Positions 1-8,775 of a stretch of 64,000 bases of DNA are shown piece by piece. A program made the translations under genes and the position numbers. Under the pieces are notes generated by a model that worked only from the letters and a program-made list of their open reading frames with translations, had not been told where the DNA came from and did not search any database. This DNA is from Neorhizobium sp. UBA3556 (lineage in GTDB: Bacteria; Pseudomonadota; Alphaproteobacteria; Rhizobiales; Rhizobiaceae), in the NCBI GenBank assembly GCA_002376235.1, contig DFNX01000010.1, forward strand, positions 62,001-126,000, in the 5' to 3' direction. The number at the start of each line of letters is the position of its first letter. Position 1 is the stretch's first letter.

Positions 1-173
1 TTCATGATGGAAAATGTCGCTCCCGATTTTTCGAGTGCGGCAAGGTCATGCTCCGGCCAGTTCCAAAGCCCCACTTCGAAACCCATCTCCTTAAGCTTGG
101 CGCAACGCCACTCGATCGGGCGGTCGCGCCAGAGCATTTCCGCGCACGCGGCCAGCGTAAAAGGTTGGTTCAT
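1..173 (-). CDS. Hydroxypyruvate isomerase-like TIM-barrel protein (5' part only)
   Basis: Only the first 57 codons are inside the window; the gene runs off the left edge. The protein begins MNQPFTLAACAEMLWRD and continues with a WCAKLKEMGF-like helix (here WRCAKLKEMGFEVGLW), which resembles the N-terminus of hydroxypyruvate isomerase / xylose-isomerase-like TIM-barrel proteins. The ATG is preceded by AGGAAC at a good distance. It lies 24 bp downstream of iolB on the same strand, so it is probably the last visible gene of the inositol operon, where such sugar isomerases are often found. The precise substrate cannot be judged from this fragment. Confidence 0.6.
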   Translation of the reverse strand, partial: MNQPFTLAACAEMLWRDRPIEWRCAKLKEMGFEVGLWNWPEHDLAALEKSGATFSIM

Positions 174-197
174 CGTTCAGTTCCTGTGGATGAAAGT

Positions 198-995
198 TCA
201 GCGCATCAGATGCTCGACCGGCGGCGCGGCGACGAAACGCCATTTGCGCAAAGGCCCGGCCATGACGTTGAGATAATACATTTCGAACCCGTGCGGAGCG
301 CCGCAGGGATGATGGCCGCGCGGTACGCAGACGACATCGCCATCATGAACCGCCATGGTTTCGTTCAGTTGCAGGTCATCGGTATAAACCCGCTGGATAC
401 CAAAGCCGTCGGCGGGGTTGAGACGGTGATAATAGGTCTCTTCCAGATAGGTGATGCGCGGAAAGTCGTCCTCGTCATGGCGATGGCTGGGATAGCTCGA
501 CCAGTGACCGGCGGGTGTGAACACTTCCGTCACCAGCAGGCTGTCGCAATAATCCTCGTTTTCCATGGCGATATTGTTGATGTAGCGGGTATTGGTGCCC
601 TCACCGCGCTGTGTGAGGGTTATGCCCTCAGGACCGATACGGCGCGCTTCGTGCCCGCTTTTACCCGGAGCCGTGCAGACGGCGATGACGCAATCGGTTT
701 CCGCAACCGCCTGCCACTCGCTGCCATTCGGCAAATAAAGGCAATGAGGCGGCGATTTTTCGAAAACGCTTATGCGCTCGCCAAGCACGCCCCAATCCTT
801 GCCGCCGCCTTCCAGTTTCGCCTTTCCTTCAACCATGACCAGAATGACCTCACGATCGCCGATCGCTTCCGCCGCCGTCTCACCTTTTCGAAGTTTGTAG
901 AGCGAGAAGCCGACGTAACGCCACCCGGCCGAAGCCGGTGTGATCTCGTGAACCTTGCCGTGATTCCCGAACGGGCGGTGAAGAAGGTTTGGCAT
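198..995 (-). CDS. iolB: 5-deoxy-glucuronate isomerase IolB
   Basis: Converts 5-deoxy-glucuronate to 5-dehydro-2-deoxy-gluconate in myo-inositol catabolism; cytosolic. The 265-residue protein is full length and shows the family's double-cupin pattern: the metal-binding stretch SSYPSHRHDEDD near residue 170 and the HGFEMYYLNVMAGP block near the C-terminus. An AGGAG motif precedes the ATG. It follows iolE in the same direction with a 20-bp gap, in the order iolC-D-E-B. Family membership is clear from the conserved blocks and the context. Confidence 0.95.
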   Translation of the reverse strand: MPNLLHRPFGNHGKVHEITPASAGWRYVGFSLYKLRKGETAAEAIGDREVILVMVEGKAKLEGGGKDWGVLGERISVFEKSPPHCLYLPNGSEWQAVAETDCVIAVCTAPGKSGHEARRIGPEGITLTQRGEGTNTRYINNIAMENEDYCDSLLVTEVFTPAGHWSSYPSHRHDEDDFPRITYLEETYYHRLNPADGFGIQRVYTDDLQLNETMAVHDGDVVCVPRGHHPCGAPHGFEMYYLNVMAGPLRKWRFVAAPPVEHLMR

Positions 996-1015
996 CTGGA
1001 ACTCCTGCTATGTGC

Positions 1016-1912
1016 TCAGACGAGACGGGCTTTTGCGGCAGCGGCTTTCAGGGTCTTCAGACCGAGCGACTGATACTGGAAGGGATTGCGGACATCAGGG
1101 TCCTGCTCCGCCTCGATGACGATCCAGCCATCGTAACCAGCGCCCTTGAGAAGCTTCAGAAGCGGCTCGAAATCCACTCCGCCTTCTGCGTCTCCCGGCA
1201 CGGTGAAGACACCGGCGCGCACGCCATCCATGAATGAAAGGCCTTCTTCACGTACCTGCCGCATGACGGCGGGACGCACGTTCTTGGCGTGGAAATGGCT
1301 GACGCGATCAATATATCTTGCAAGCACGGGCGTCGGATCACCGCCATTTGCGCCGAAATAGCAATGACCGGCATCGAATAGCAGCCGTGTCTCAGGCCCC
1401 GTCGCCGCCATGAAGGCGTCGATCTCTTCCGGGGTTTCCACCACGGTTCCCATATGATGGTGGTAGACGAGCTTGATGCCCTGGCTTGCGGTAAAGGCAG
1501 CCAGTTCCTCGACCTTCGCGCCAAAAGCCTCCATCTCGGCATCGGACAAAACAGGGCTTTCAGACAGCGGCTTTTGCAAGCCCTGCACGCTGTTCGATGT
1601 TTCGCAGGCGATGCAGACCGTGCATCCATTATGCTTGAGCCTGTCGAGATGCGGCTGGATGGCCTTTTTCTCGTCTTCCACCGATTGCTTCAGCAGGTTG
1701 AGCGAATACCAGCCGGAAATGAAAGCCAGACCATAGGAGCCGAGCAGTTCCTTCAATGCCTGCGGGTCGGCTGGCCAACGGTGACCGTTTTCGATACCGT
1801 CGAAACCGATCTCGCTTGCCTCTTTCAAAATCTGTTCTGTCGGAATGTTTGCGCCAAGGCTCTGGTCGTCATCATTGGCCCAGGCAATAGGATTGGTGCC
1901 GAAGCGTATCAT
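1016..1912 (-). CDS. iolE: myo-inosose-2 dehydratase IolE
   Basis: Dehydrates 2-keto-myo-inositol (scyllo-inosose) to the diketone used by IolD. The predicted 298-residue protein is a xylose-isomerase-like TIM barrel starting MIRFGTNPIAWANDDD, with the metal-ligand regions HHHMGT, FDAGHCYFG and HAKNVRP. The reading frame is open for 15 more codons upstream, but the internal ATG preceded by GAGGGAAAT fits both the family N-terminus and a ribosome site. It lies 10 bp after iolD and 20 bp before iolB, so it is co-transcribed with them. Confidence 0.95.
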   Translation of the reverse strand: MIRFGTNPIAWANDDDQSLGANIPTEQILKEASEIGFDGIENGHRWPADPQALKELLGSYGLAFISGWYSLNLLKQSVEDEKKAIQPHLDRLKHNGCTVCIACETSNSVQGLQKPLSESPVLSDAEMEAFGAKVEELAAFTASQGIKLVYHHHMGTVVETPEEIDAFMAATGPETRLLFDAGHCYFGANGGDPTPVLARYIDRVSHFHAKNVRPAVMRQVREEGLSFMDGVRAGVFTVPGDAEGGVDFEPLLKLLKGAGYDGWIVIEAEQDPDVRNPFQYQSLGLKTLKAAAAKARLV

Positions 1913-1922
1913 TTCATTTCCC

Positions 1923-3755
1923 TCAATTGACGGTGTTCTGCTTGGCGGCGCTCGCAAGATAGCCAGCGTAAGCCTGCTTCAATTTTTCGGTGGTTCCGAC
2001 TTCCGGCACCGCCACGTCCCACCAATGACCGGCATCGCCAAAACCCGGCCCGTCGGTTGGGTCGGTATCGATTACGATGACGGTCGGAATATCGCGGGCA
2101 CGGGCCGCTGCGATCTGCGCCTCCAGATCAGCAATGTCCTTCGCTTTTACGGCAAAAGCCCCCATCGAACCGGCATGGGCAACAAAATCGATTTCGGGCT
2201 GCTGCTCGATATTGCAGTCCTGATAGAGGTTGTTGAAAGCTTCGCCGCCCGTGCCGCGCTGCAGCCGGTTGATGCAGCCGTAACCGCGGTTATCGGTCAA
2301 CACCACAGTAAACGGCACACGCCGCATGACGGCACTCGCCAGTTCGGAATTGGCCATCATATAGGAGCCATCGCCGACAAAGCAGATCACCTCGCGATCC
2401 GGCCTTGCCAGTTTCAGCCCCATGGCCCCGGCGATCTCATAGCCCATGCAGGAATAGCCGTATTCCATGTGGTAACCGCCCTGGCTTGGCTGCCAAAGCA
2501 GTTTCAATGCGCCCGGCATGGTGCCCGCCGCGCACATGGCGATAGCGTTCTCGCCGGTTGCGCGTTGTACCGCACCAATCACCTGAGCATCGCTTGGCAA
2601 ACCGGCCCCAGCGGGGGGCGAGCAATGCCGATCGACAGCCGCGAGCCACTCTGCGCGTGAAACGGCATCCGGCGCAGGAGCCTTGTGGCCACCGAGTTTT
2701 GCCCCGAGAGCGGCAAGCGCCACCTTGGCATCGGCAACCAGACCGATGGCGCCGTGCTTGTCGGCGTCATAGGCGTGCACATTGATCGATACGATTTTGC
2801 GGCCCTTTGCCTCGAACAGGGACCACGAACCGGTGGTGAAATCCTGAAAACGCGTACCGACACCGATCACCAGATCGGCCTTGCGGGCGAGCGCATTGGC
2901 CGCCGCCGAACCATCGACACCAGCCGCGCCGAAATTCATCGGATGGCTTTGCGCAAGCGCTGACTTGCCCGCCTGCGTTTCGATAACCGGGATGGCATGA
3001 CGGGTGGTGAAATCGGCCAGATCCTGCTCGGCACCGCTATAGATGACGCCACCACCGGCAACGATAACCGGGCTTTTCGCGGCCAAAATCAGCTTTGCCA
3101 CGGCGTCCAGTTCATAGGCGTCGGGTTCCGGGCGACGAATGCGCCAGATTTTCGGTTCGAAAAAGGCTTCCGGCCAGTCATAGGCCTCCACCTGCACATC
3201 CTGGCAAAAGGAAAGCGTCACCGGCCCGCAATTGGCGGGGTCGGTCATGACACGAAGCGCACGCGGCAAGGCTGTCAGCAACTGCTCAGGCCGAGTGATG
3301 CGGTCGAAATAACGGCTGACCGGCCGTAAGCAGTCATTGGCCGAGACCGTGCCGTCATCGAAATCCTCGACCTGCTGCAAAACCGGATCGGGCCGACGGT
3401 TGGCAAAGACATCACCGGGGATCAGCAGCACCGGCAGGCGGTTGACATGCGCCAGCGCTGCCGCCGTTACCATGTTGGTGGCACCCGGCCCGATGGATGA
3501 GGTGACCGCCTGCACACGGCGGCGCTTCTTTGCCTTGGCGTAAGCGATGGCTGCATGTGCCATGGTCTGTTCATTCTGGCCGCGCCATGTCGGCAGGCCA
3601 TTGCCCGCCTTCTGCAATGCCTCACCAAGGCCCGCGACATTGCCGTGGCCGAAAATCGCCCAGACGCCATCGACAAAACGGTCGCCCTCTTCGGTCAACT
3701 GCAATGAAAGCCACTTCACCATGGCCTGCGCGGCCGTCATTCTTACCGTGTTCAT
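1923..3755 (-). CDS. iolD: 3D-(3,5/4)-trihydroxycyclohexane-1,2-dione hydrolase IolD
   Basis: A thiamine-diphosphate enzyme that opens the ring of the IolE product to give 5-deoxy-glucuronate. The 610-residue protein has the three-domain ThDP fold: an N-terminal Pyr domain (IFGHGNVAGLGEAL), a central domain, and a C-terminal PP domain with the GDGSYMMANSELASAV cofactor motif. The start chosen is the ATG that overlaps the iolC stop as ATGA (3752-3755), which implies translational coupling. An upstream in-frame extension of 16 codons inside iolC is judged spurious. Confidence 0.95.
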   Translation of the reverse strand: MNTVRMTAAQAMVKWLSLQLTEEGDRFVDGVWAIFGHGNVAGLGEALQKAGNGLPTWRGQNEQTMAHAAIAYAKAKKRRRVQAVTSSIGPGATNMVTAAALAHVNRLPVLLIPGDVFANRRPDPVLQQVEDFDDGTVSANDCLRPVSRYFDRITRPEQLLTALPRALRVMTDPANCGPVTLSFCQDVQVEAYDWPEAFFEPKIWRIRRPEPDAYELDAVAKLILAAKSPVIVAGGGVIYSGAEQDLADFTTRHAIPVIETQAGKSALAQSHPMNFGAAGVDGSAAANALARKADLVIGVGTRFQDFTTGSWSLFEAKGRKIVSINVHAYDADKHGAIGLVADAKVALAALGAKLGGHKAPAPDAVSRAEWLAAVDRHCSPPAGAGLPSDAQVIGAVQRATGENAIAMCAAGTMPGALKLLWQPSQGGYHMEYGYSCMGYEIAGAMGLKLARPDREVICFVGDGSYMMANSELASAVMRRVPFTVVLTDNRGYGCINRLQRGTGGEAFNNLYQDCNIEQQPEIDFVAHAGSMGAFAVKAKDIADLEAQIAAARARDIPTVIVIDTDPTDGPGFGDAGHWWDVAVPEVGTTEKLKQAYAGYLASAAKQNTVN

Positions 3756-5677
3756 GCTGCTTTTTCCCCTGCCTTCGTGCGGGCCGCGTCCCAAATGGCG
3801 CAAAGACGCTCGTAGCGTTCCGCCATGTCCTCGACGGCCTGCAAATCCGTGACTTCACCGCCAAGCCAGCGGCGCGCGGCATCGCCAAAAATCGTGCGGC
3901 CAACGGCAAAGCCCTTGACCAGATCGAATTGAGCGGCGACCTCAAAGCTTGCGGAAAGTTCCGCTTCCGGCGCATCGAGACCGAGCACGACAATGCCGCG
4001 CGTGTGGCGGTCATGCGCCTCAATGGCGGCAATGGCGTTTTGCCATGCAGCCGTGGTTTTCATCGGCTCCAGCTTCCACCAGTCGGGATAGATCCCGGCG
4101 GCGTAAAACTGATGGATCAGCGTCGCGACCGTCTGCTCGTCGGTTTCTCCGACCTTGGAGGGAATGATTTCCAGCAGGAATTCCAGCCGATTGCGCCGCG
4201 CTGCCTCGAACAGCCGCTTGACGGTCGTTTCCTGCTCGCGCCTTAGCGCGGAACCATCGTCGGGGTGGCAGAAGCACAAAACCTTGACGACATCCTCACG
4301 TGCCCATTCCGACAAGGTGCCGCAATCGCTGCCCAGTTCCGGCTCCAGCGTCAGCGGGCGCGAGGCAGGCCACTCGGCGGGGCGGCCGATCCACAGGCCC
4401 GAACCGGAAGCGCGATGCAGCACCGAACGCCCGATGCGGTTGTCGCAGAGGATGCCGTAACCCGGCTTGCCGCCCTGAACCCGAAGCGCCGCCTGCAGGC
4501 AAAGCTCCTTGAAGGCCGCGCCTTTCTGCAAAGTGTAACCGGGCATCTGCTCCAGCTGCAAACGATGATCGAAAGCGAAGACCCGCATGGTCGTCCAGTC
4601 GCCATCGACACGTCTTTGCCGCGTGGTCGACCAATGCAGTTGTTCCAAATCCGGGTCGTTGCGCAGATCGGGGCGCACGACACCACGTTTCAGGAAAAAA
4701 TGCAGTTCTTCCCAACTCGGATAGGCAGGCGTGCAGCCATGGCGACTGACGGCAAACGCACCGCAGGCATTGGCGAATTTCAGCGATGTCGGCCAATCCT
4801 CACCAGTCATCCAGCCACGCAGCAGTCCCGAAAAGAAACCGTCTCCAGCGCCGAGAACATTAAACACCTCGATCGGAAAACCCTGCCCGCTCTGACCATC
4901 ATCGAGGCTCGCCGGAATGACACCTTCAAATGCCGTGGCGCCGAGAGGACCGCGCTTGCACACCAACGTGGCGGCGCTGACAGCGCGCACGGCCTTGAGC
5001 GCTTCCAGAGTATTCGTCGAGCCACCGGCGATATGGAATTCTTCTTCCGTGCCGACAATCAGATCGAACAGATCCAGCGTCGTTTGCAATTTTGCAGTCA
5101 CATTGGCGCTTTCGACAAACCGGCTTTCGCCATCACCGTGACCGGCGACACCCCAAAGGTTGGGGCGGTAATCGATATCGAGCGCGGTACGCAGGCCATG
5201 CTTGCGTGCCAGCCGCAACGCCTTCAGTACCGCCGCTTCCGTGCGGGTATTGCTGAGATGCGTGCCGGTGACGACGACGGCGCGGGCGGAAGCGATAAAA
5301 TCCTCATCGATATCGTCTTCGCAGAGCGCCATGTCGGCGCAGTTTTCGCGGTAGAAGATCAGCGGAAATTGCGTGTCATCACGAATGCCAAGAATGACCA
5401 GCGCCGTCAGCCGGTCGGGGTCGGTTTTCACGCCCTCAGTCGATACACCCTCACGCTTCAATTGCTCAAGGATGAAGCGCCCCATATGCTCGTTGCCGAC
5501 CCGGCTGATCAGCGCCGTCTTTAATCCCAACCTTGCGCTACCGCAGGCGATATTGGTGGGGGAGCCGCCGATATATTTCTCGAACGACCCCATATCCTCC
5601 AGCCGACCGCCGATCTGCGCGCCGTAAAGATCGACGCCGGCACGACCGATGGTAATCACGTCAAATTTTTTGGTCAC
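3752..5677 (-). CDS. iolC: Bifunctional 5-dehydro-2-deoxygluconokinase / DUF2090 aldolase-like IolC
   Basis: Residues 1 to about 330 are a PfkB-family sugar kinase with the N-terminal YIGGSPTNIACGSARLG signature and the C-terminal NVLGAGDGFFSGLLRG signature, whose Asp is the catalytic base. Residues from about 340 to 641 are a DUF2090 domain, which in this fused form is annotated as the 5-dehydro-2-deoxyphosphogluconate aldolase. The fusion would therefore phosphorylate 5-dehydro-2-deoxygluconate and cleave the product to dihydroxyacetone phosphate and malonate semialdehyde. The 641-residue length is normal for the fused type. It overlaps its neighbours on both sides by 4 bp (ATGA). Confidence 0.93.
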   Translation of the reverse strand: MTKKFDVITIGRAGVDLYGAQIGGRLEDMGSFEKYIGGSPTNIACGSARLGLKTALISRVGNEHMGRFILEQLKREGVSTEGVKTDPDRLTALVILGIRDDTQFPLIFYRENCADMALCEDDIDEDFIASARAVVVTGTHLSNTRTEAAVLKALRLARKHGLRTALDIDYRPNLWGVAGHGDGESRFVESANVTAKLQTTLDLFDLIVGTEEEFHIAGGSTNTLEALKAVRAVSAATLVCKRGPLGATAFEGVIPASLDDGQSGQGFPIEVFNVLGAGDGFFSGLLRGWMTGEDWPTSLKFANACGAFAVSRHGCTPAYPSWEELHFFLKRGVVRPDLRNDPDLEQLHWSTTRQRRVDGDWTTMRVFAFDHRLQLEQMPGYTLQKGAAFKELCLQAALRVQGGKPGYGILCDNRIGRSVLHRASGSGLWIGRPAEWPASRPLTLEPELGSDCGTLSEWAREDVVKVLCFCHPDDGSALRREQETTVKRLFEAARRNRLEFLLEIIPSKVGETDEQTVATLIHQFYAAGIYPDWWKLEPMKTTAAWQNAIAAIEAHDRHTRGIVVLGLDAPEAELSASFEVAAQFDLVKGFAVGRTIFGDAARRWLGGEVTDLQAVEDMAERYERLCAIWDAARTKAGEKAA

Positions 5678-6807
5678 ATCATTTGCCTTTCCAGACTTAT
5701 GGCGCGGCCGTTGGAAACCGCCATGGCGTGAATGATCTTTTCGATCTCCAGACCATGGGCGAAATCCGGGCCGCTATTCGGCCCTCCAGCAATAGCAAGC
5801 AGCAGGTCGCGCGCCTCGACGACCTTCTGTTCATTGAAGCCGAAATTGTGCCCGGGAGCCGGGCAGAAGGCAGCAAAATCCGGCTGGTCAGGACCAGTCA
5901 GATGCCGCACGAAACCGGCCTCACCAATGCGATGAACCCAGAGTTCATTCATGTTTTCCTGATCGAAGACGAGAGTGCCGTCGCTGCCATGCACTTCCCA
6001 TTGCAGGCGGCATTTTCGGCCGCGCGCGACGCGTGAAGTGGCAAACGAGCCTTGCGCCCCGGAAGCGAAACGCAGCAGCGCCATCGCGCTGTCCTCGTTC
6101 TCGACAGCTTTGGGACCGTCCGGTGATGGCCGGGTGGGAACAGCAACTTGGGTCTGGGCGACCAACTCTCTCACCGGCCCCATCAGCGCCAGCATATGGC
6201 TCACGAGGTGGCAGCCGAGATCGCCGAGCGCGCCAAGGCCGCCACCTTCGTGAGTCATCCGCCACGACCACGGGAGGAACGGGTCGGCGGAATAATCCTC
6301 GTCATAGACACCACGAAATGCGAGCGGCCTGCCGATCACACCATCGCGGATCATCTTTCGCGCTGCCTGAAAGGCAGGGCTCCTGAGGTAATTGTACCCG
6401 AGGATCGTTACCTGCGCCGGATGTGCGTCAGCCGATGCCGCCATCGCTTCTGCATCGCCAAGCGTCAGCGCCATCGGTTTTTCCAGCCAGACATGTTTTC
6501 CGGCTTTCAGCGCCGCCTCGGCCATGGGTCGGTGCATGCCGTTCGGCGCAGTGATCGACACCACATCCACCTTCGGATCGGTGACCGCTTCCTCCCACCT
6601 ATCCGTGGAACGGGCAAAACCGAACTGGTTGGCGAACCGTCCTGCACTTTCGGCATTCACATCCGAAAGCAATTCCAGCCGGTGGTGCGCTCCGCCGAAC
6701 ACGGCGGAGACATTGCGCCAAGCCATGGCATGACATTTCCCCATGAAGCCGGTTCCGATCAGGGCGACCCCAAGGGAACGATCGGGAAAAGGGTGAGAGG
6801 TTACCAT
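5674..6807 (-). CDS. Gfo/Idh/MocA family dehydrogenase in the inositol operon
   Basis: A 377-residue NAD(P)-dependent oxidoreductase with the Rossmann motif GVALIGTGFMGKCHAMAW and the family's EKPMAL lysine motif. The start is the ATG with GAGG eight bases upstream, 10 bp after the ABC ATPase gene; a longer form would begin inside that gene. Its stop overlaps the iolC start. A second inositol-dehydrogenase-like enzyme in an iol operon usually acts on another stereoisomer or epimer, but the substrate cannot be read from the sequence. Confidence 0.85.
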   Translation of the reverse strand: MVTSHPFPDRSLGVALIGTGFMGKCHAMAWRNVSAVFGGAHHRLELLSDVNAESAGRFANQFGFARSTDRWEEAVTDPKVDVVSITAPNGMHRPMAEAALKAGKHVWLEKPMALTLGDAEAMAASADAHPAQVTILGYNYLRSPAFQAARKMIRDGVIGRPLAFRGVYDEDYSADPFLPWSWRMTHEGGGLGALGDLGCHLVSHMLALMGPVRELVAQTQVAVPTRPSPDGPKAVENEDSAMALLRFASGAQGSFATSRVARGRKCRLQWEVHGSDGTLVFDQENMNELWVHRIGEAGFVRHLTGPDQPDFAAFCPAPGHNFGFNEQKVVEARDLLLAIAGGPNSGPDFAHGLEIEKIIHAMAVSNGRAISLERQMM

Positions 6808-6817
6808 GCCGGATGCC

Positions 6818-7597
6818 TCATATCGTTCCACCCAGCGAACCTTCGAGCTCCGCCATTTCCTGCCCGCCCGCCATCAGGTCCTGCAGCTGCGCGGCATCGA
6901 TCTCTCCGCGGGTTGCAGTGCCGAGCGTCTGACCACGGTTGAGAACCGTGAACCGGTCTCCGACCGCCATGGCATGGCGCACATTGTGGGATATGAAAAC
7001 AACACCCACACCTTGCGAGCGCACGCGGTTGATGGTGGCGAGCACATTGGCTGTCTGGCGCACACCCAGCGCCGATGTCGGCTCATCCAATATCAGCACC
7101 TTGGCACCGAAATAGACGGCGCGGGCAATCGCCACCGTCTGCCGTTCGCCGCCAGAAAGCGTGCCGACCGCCTGATCGGGACCACGCAGGTTGATGCCCA
7201 TCTTGCGCATCTCCGCCATGGTGATCTCATTGGCGGTGTCGAGGTCGAAGCGTTTGAACAGGCCTTTGCCTTTGGTCGGTTCACGCCCCATGAAGAAGTT
7301 GCGCGTAACCGACATCAGCGGGATCATTGCCAGATCCTGAAAGACGGTGGCGATGCCCGCCTCCATCGCATCGCGCGGGCTACCGAAGGAAAGCGGCTTG
7401 CCTTCGAAGGTGATCGAACCCTCGGTTGGCTTGTGTACGCCCGACATGGTCTTGATGAACGTGGATTTTCCGGCGCCATTATCGCCCAGAAGGCAGTGGC
7501 ATTCTCCGGCACGCACGTCGAAGGTCACACCGTTGAGCGCAATGACATTGCCATAATGCTTCTTGATTTTTTCCATATGGATGATCGGAGTGGACAT
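6818..7597 (-). CDS. Sugar (inositol-type) ABC transporter ATP-binding protein
   Basis: A 259-residue single-domain ABC ATPase: Walker A GDNGAGKST, Q-loop, signature LSGGERQ, Walker B VLILDEPTSALG and a switch His in VFISHNVRHA. It belongs to the short FrcA-like type used with RbsC/FrcC permeases, not the double-domain RbsA type. It is 3 bp downstream of its permease gene. The operon context makes myo-inositol the likely substrate. Confidence 0.9.
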   Translation of the reverse strand: MSTPIIHMEKIKKHYGNVIALNGVTFDVRAGECHCLLGDNGAGKSTFIKTMSGVHKPTEGSITFEGKPLSFGSPRDAMEAGIATVFQDLAMIPLMSVTRNFFMGREPTKGKGLFKRFDLDTANEITMAEMRKMGINLRGPDQAVGTLSGGERQTVAIARAVYFGAKVLILDEPTSALGVRQTANVLATINRVRSQGVGVVFISHNVRHAMAVGDRFTVLNRGQTLGTATRGEIDAAQLQDLMAGGQEMAELEGSLGGTI

Positions 7598-7600
7598 GTC

Positions 7601-8707
7601 TCAGCGCTCCCCGGTCACACGTCGACGGATGACGTTGTTGAAGATGACGGCGAGCAGAAGCATCGCGCCGAGGAAAACCTGAAACCAGTCCTGGTCGAAC
7701 TTGGTGTAGGTGAGGCCGATCGTGACCATGCCGAAGATGATGGCACCGAAGAATGCGCCGATGGCGGAACCGTAACCGCCTGTCAGAAGGCACCCGCCGA
7801 TAACGGCGGCGATGATCGCTTCGAACTCCTTCATGAAACCACGGCGCGCATCGGTGGAACCGGCATCGATGACGGTAATGATGGCGACCAGAGCGGCTGC
7901 CATTGCCGTCAGCATGAACAGCGAGATCTTTACACGACGAACAGGAACGCCGGAATTCTTGGCGGCAAGAGCGTCACCGCCCGTGGCAAAAATCCAGTTG
8001 CCGATAGGCGTGCGCAAGAGGACGTAAGTGGCGATTGCGGCAAAGGCCACGAACCAGAGGATCTCGACTGGAATGCCCGGCACCTTTGGGACGCCCGACT
8101 TGAAGCTGTCGACAATGCCTGCTTCTGCAAGCCAGCGCATGACGAAGCCGAATGCATCGCCGGAAAAGATCGGAGCGAGAAAATCGCCTTCGACAGCCTC
8201 ACGGATTCCGCGCAGCTGGGTGGAGCCACCGGTGAACATTTTCAAACCGACAAGGGCTGCGCCGCGCAGGATAAAGAGACCGGCAAGTGTGACGATGAAG
8301 GACGGCAGGCCGGTACGTAGCACGACCATGCCATTGGTGGCTCCGAGTGCCGCAGCGATGGCAAGCGTCAGTGGAATGGCGATGATGAGCGGCATGCCGA
8401 CATTGACGACGAAGACGCCGAAGACCATGCCCGCAAAGGCAACCATGGAGCCGATCGACAGGTCGAATTCACCGCCGATCATCAGAAGTGCGGCGGCAAT
8501 GCCGAGGATACCCAGCTGGGCTGCCGGGGTCATGAAGTTCATCACACCCGACAGCGTGAACATGGAGCTGTCTGCGGTGATCATAAAGAAGATCGTGACG
8601 AGAACGACGCCCCCGATTGCACCGAGTTCCGGCCGTTTCATAAGTTTTGTTGCGAGGGTTTCAGATTTGATGCGCTCGTCCGCTCGCGCCAGCGTTTCTG
8701 CCGCCAT
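7601..8707 (-). CDS. Sugar (inositol-type) ABC transporter permease
   Basis: A 368-residue polytopic membrane protein of the RbsC/FrcC family, with the conserved GGEFDLSIGSMVAFAGM block near residue 80 and the family block VIGGCLLTGGYGSAIGAFFGAIIFG near residue 300. It is preceded by AGGAGA and starts MAAETLARADERIK. It is the inner-membrane partner of the ATPase and binding protein on either side. A stable intercistronic hairpin separates it from the binding-protein gene. Confidence 0.9.
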   Translation of the reverse strand: MAAETLARADERIKSETLATKLMKRPELGAIGGVVLVTIFFMITADSSMFTLSGVMNFMTPAAQLGILGIAAALLMIGGEFDLSIGSMVAFAGMVFGVFVVNVGMPLIIAIPLTLAIAAALGATNGMVVLRTGLPSFIVTLAGLFILRGAALVGLKMFTGGSTQLRGIREAVEGDFLAPIFSGDAFGFVMRWLAEAGIVDSFKSGVPKVPGIPVEILWFVAFAAIATYVLLRTPIGNWIFATGGDALAAKNSGVPVRRVKISLFMLTAMAAALVAIITVIDAGSTDARRGFMKEFEAIIAAVIGGCLLTGGYGSAIGAFFGAIIFGMVTIGLTYTKFDQDWFQVFLGAMLLLAVIFNNVIRRRVTGER

Positions 8708-8730
8708 TGGCCTGTCTCCTTGATCGTTGG

Positions 8731-8762
8731 CCGGGCCGCAGCCCTAAGGAGCGGCGGCCCGG
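8731..8762 (-). other. Intercistronic hairpin between binding-protein and permease genes
   Basis: CCGGGCCGC at 8731-8739 pairs perfectly with GCGGCCCGG at 8754-8762. No T-run follows it on the minus strand, so it is not a simple terminator. Such hairpins after a binding-protein gene commonly protect the upstream mRNA and raise binding-protein levels over the membrane parts; that role is inferred here. Confidence 0.6.
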
Positions 8763-8775
8763 AGAGCGATTTTGA

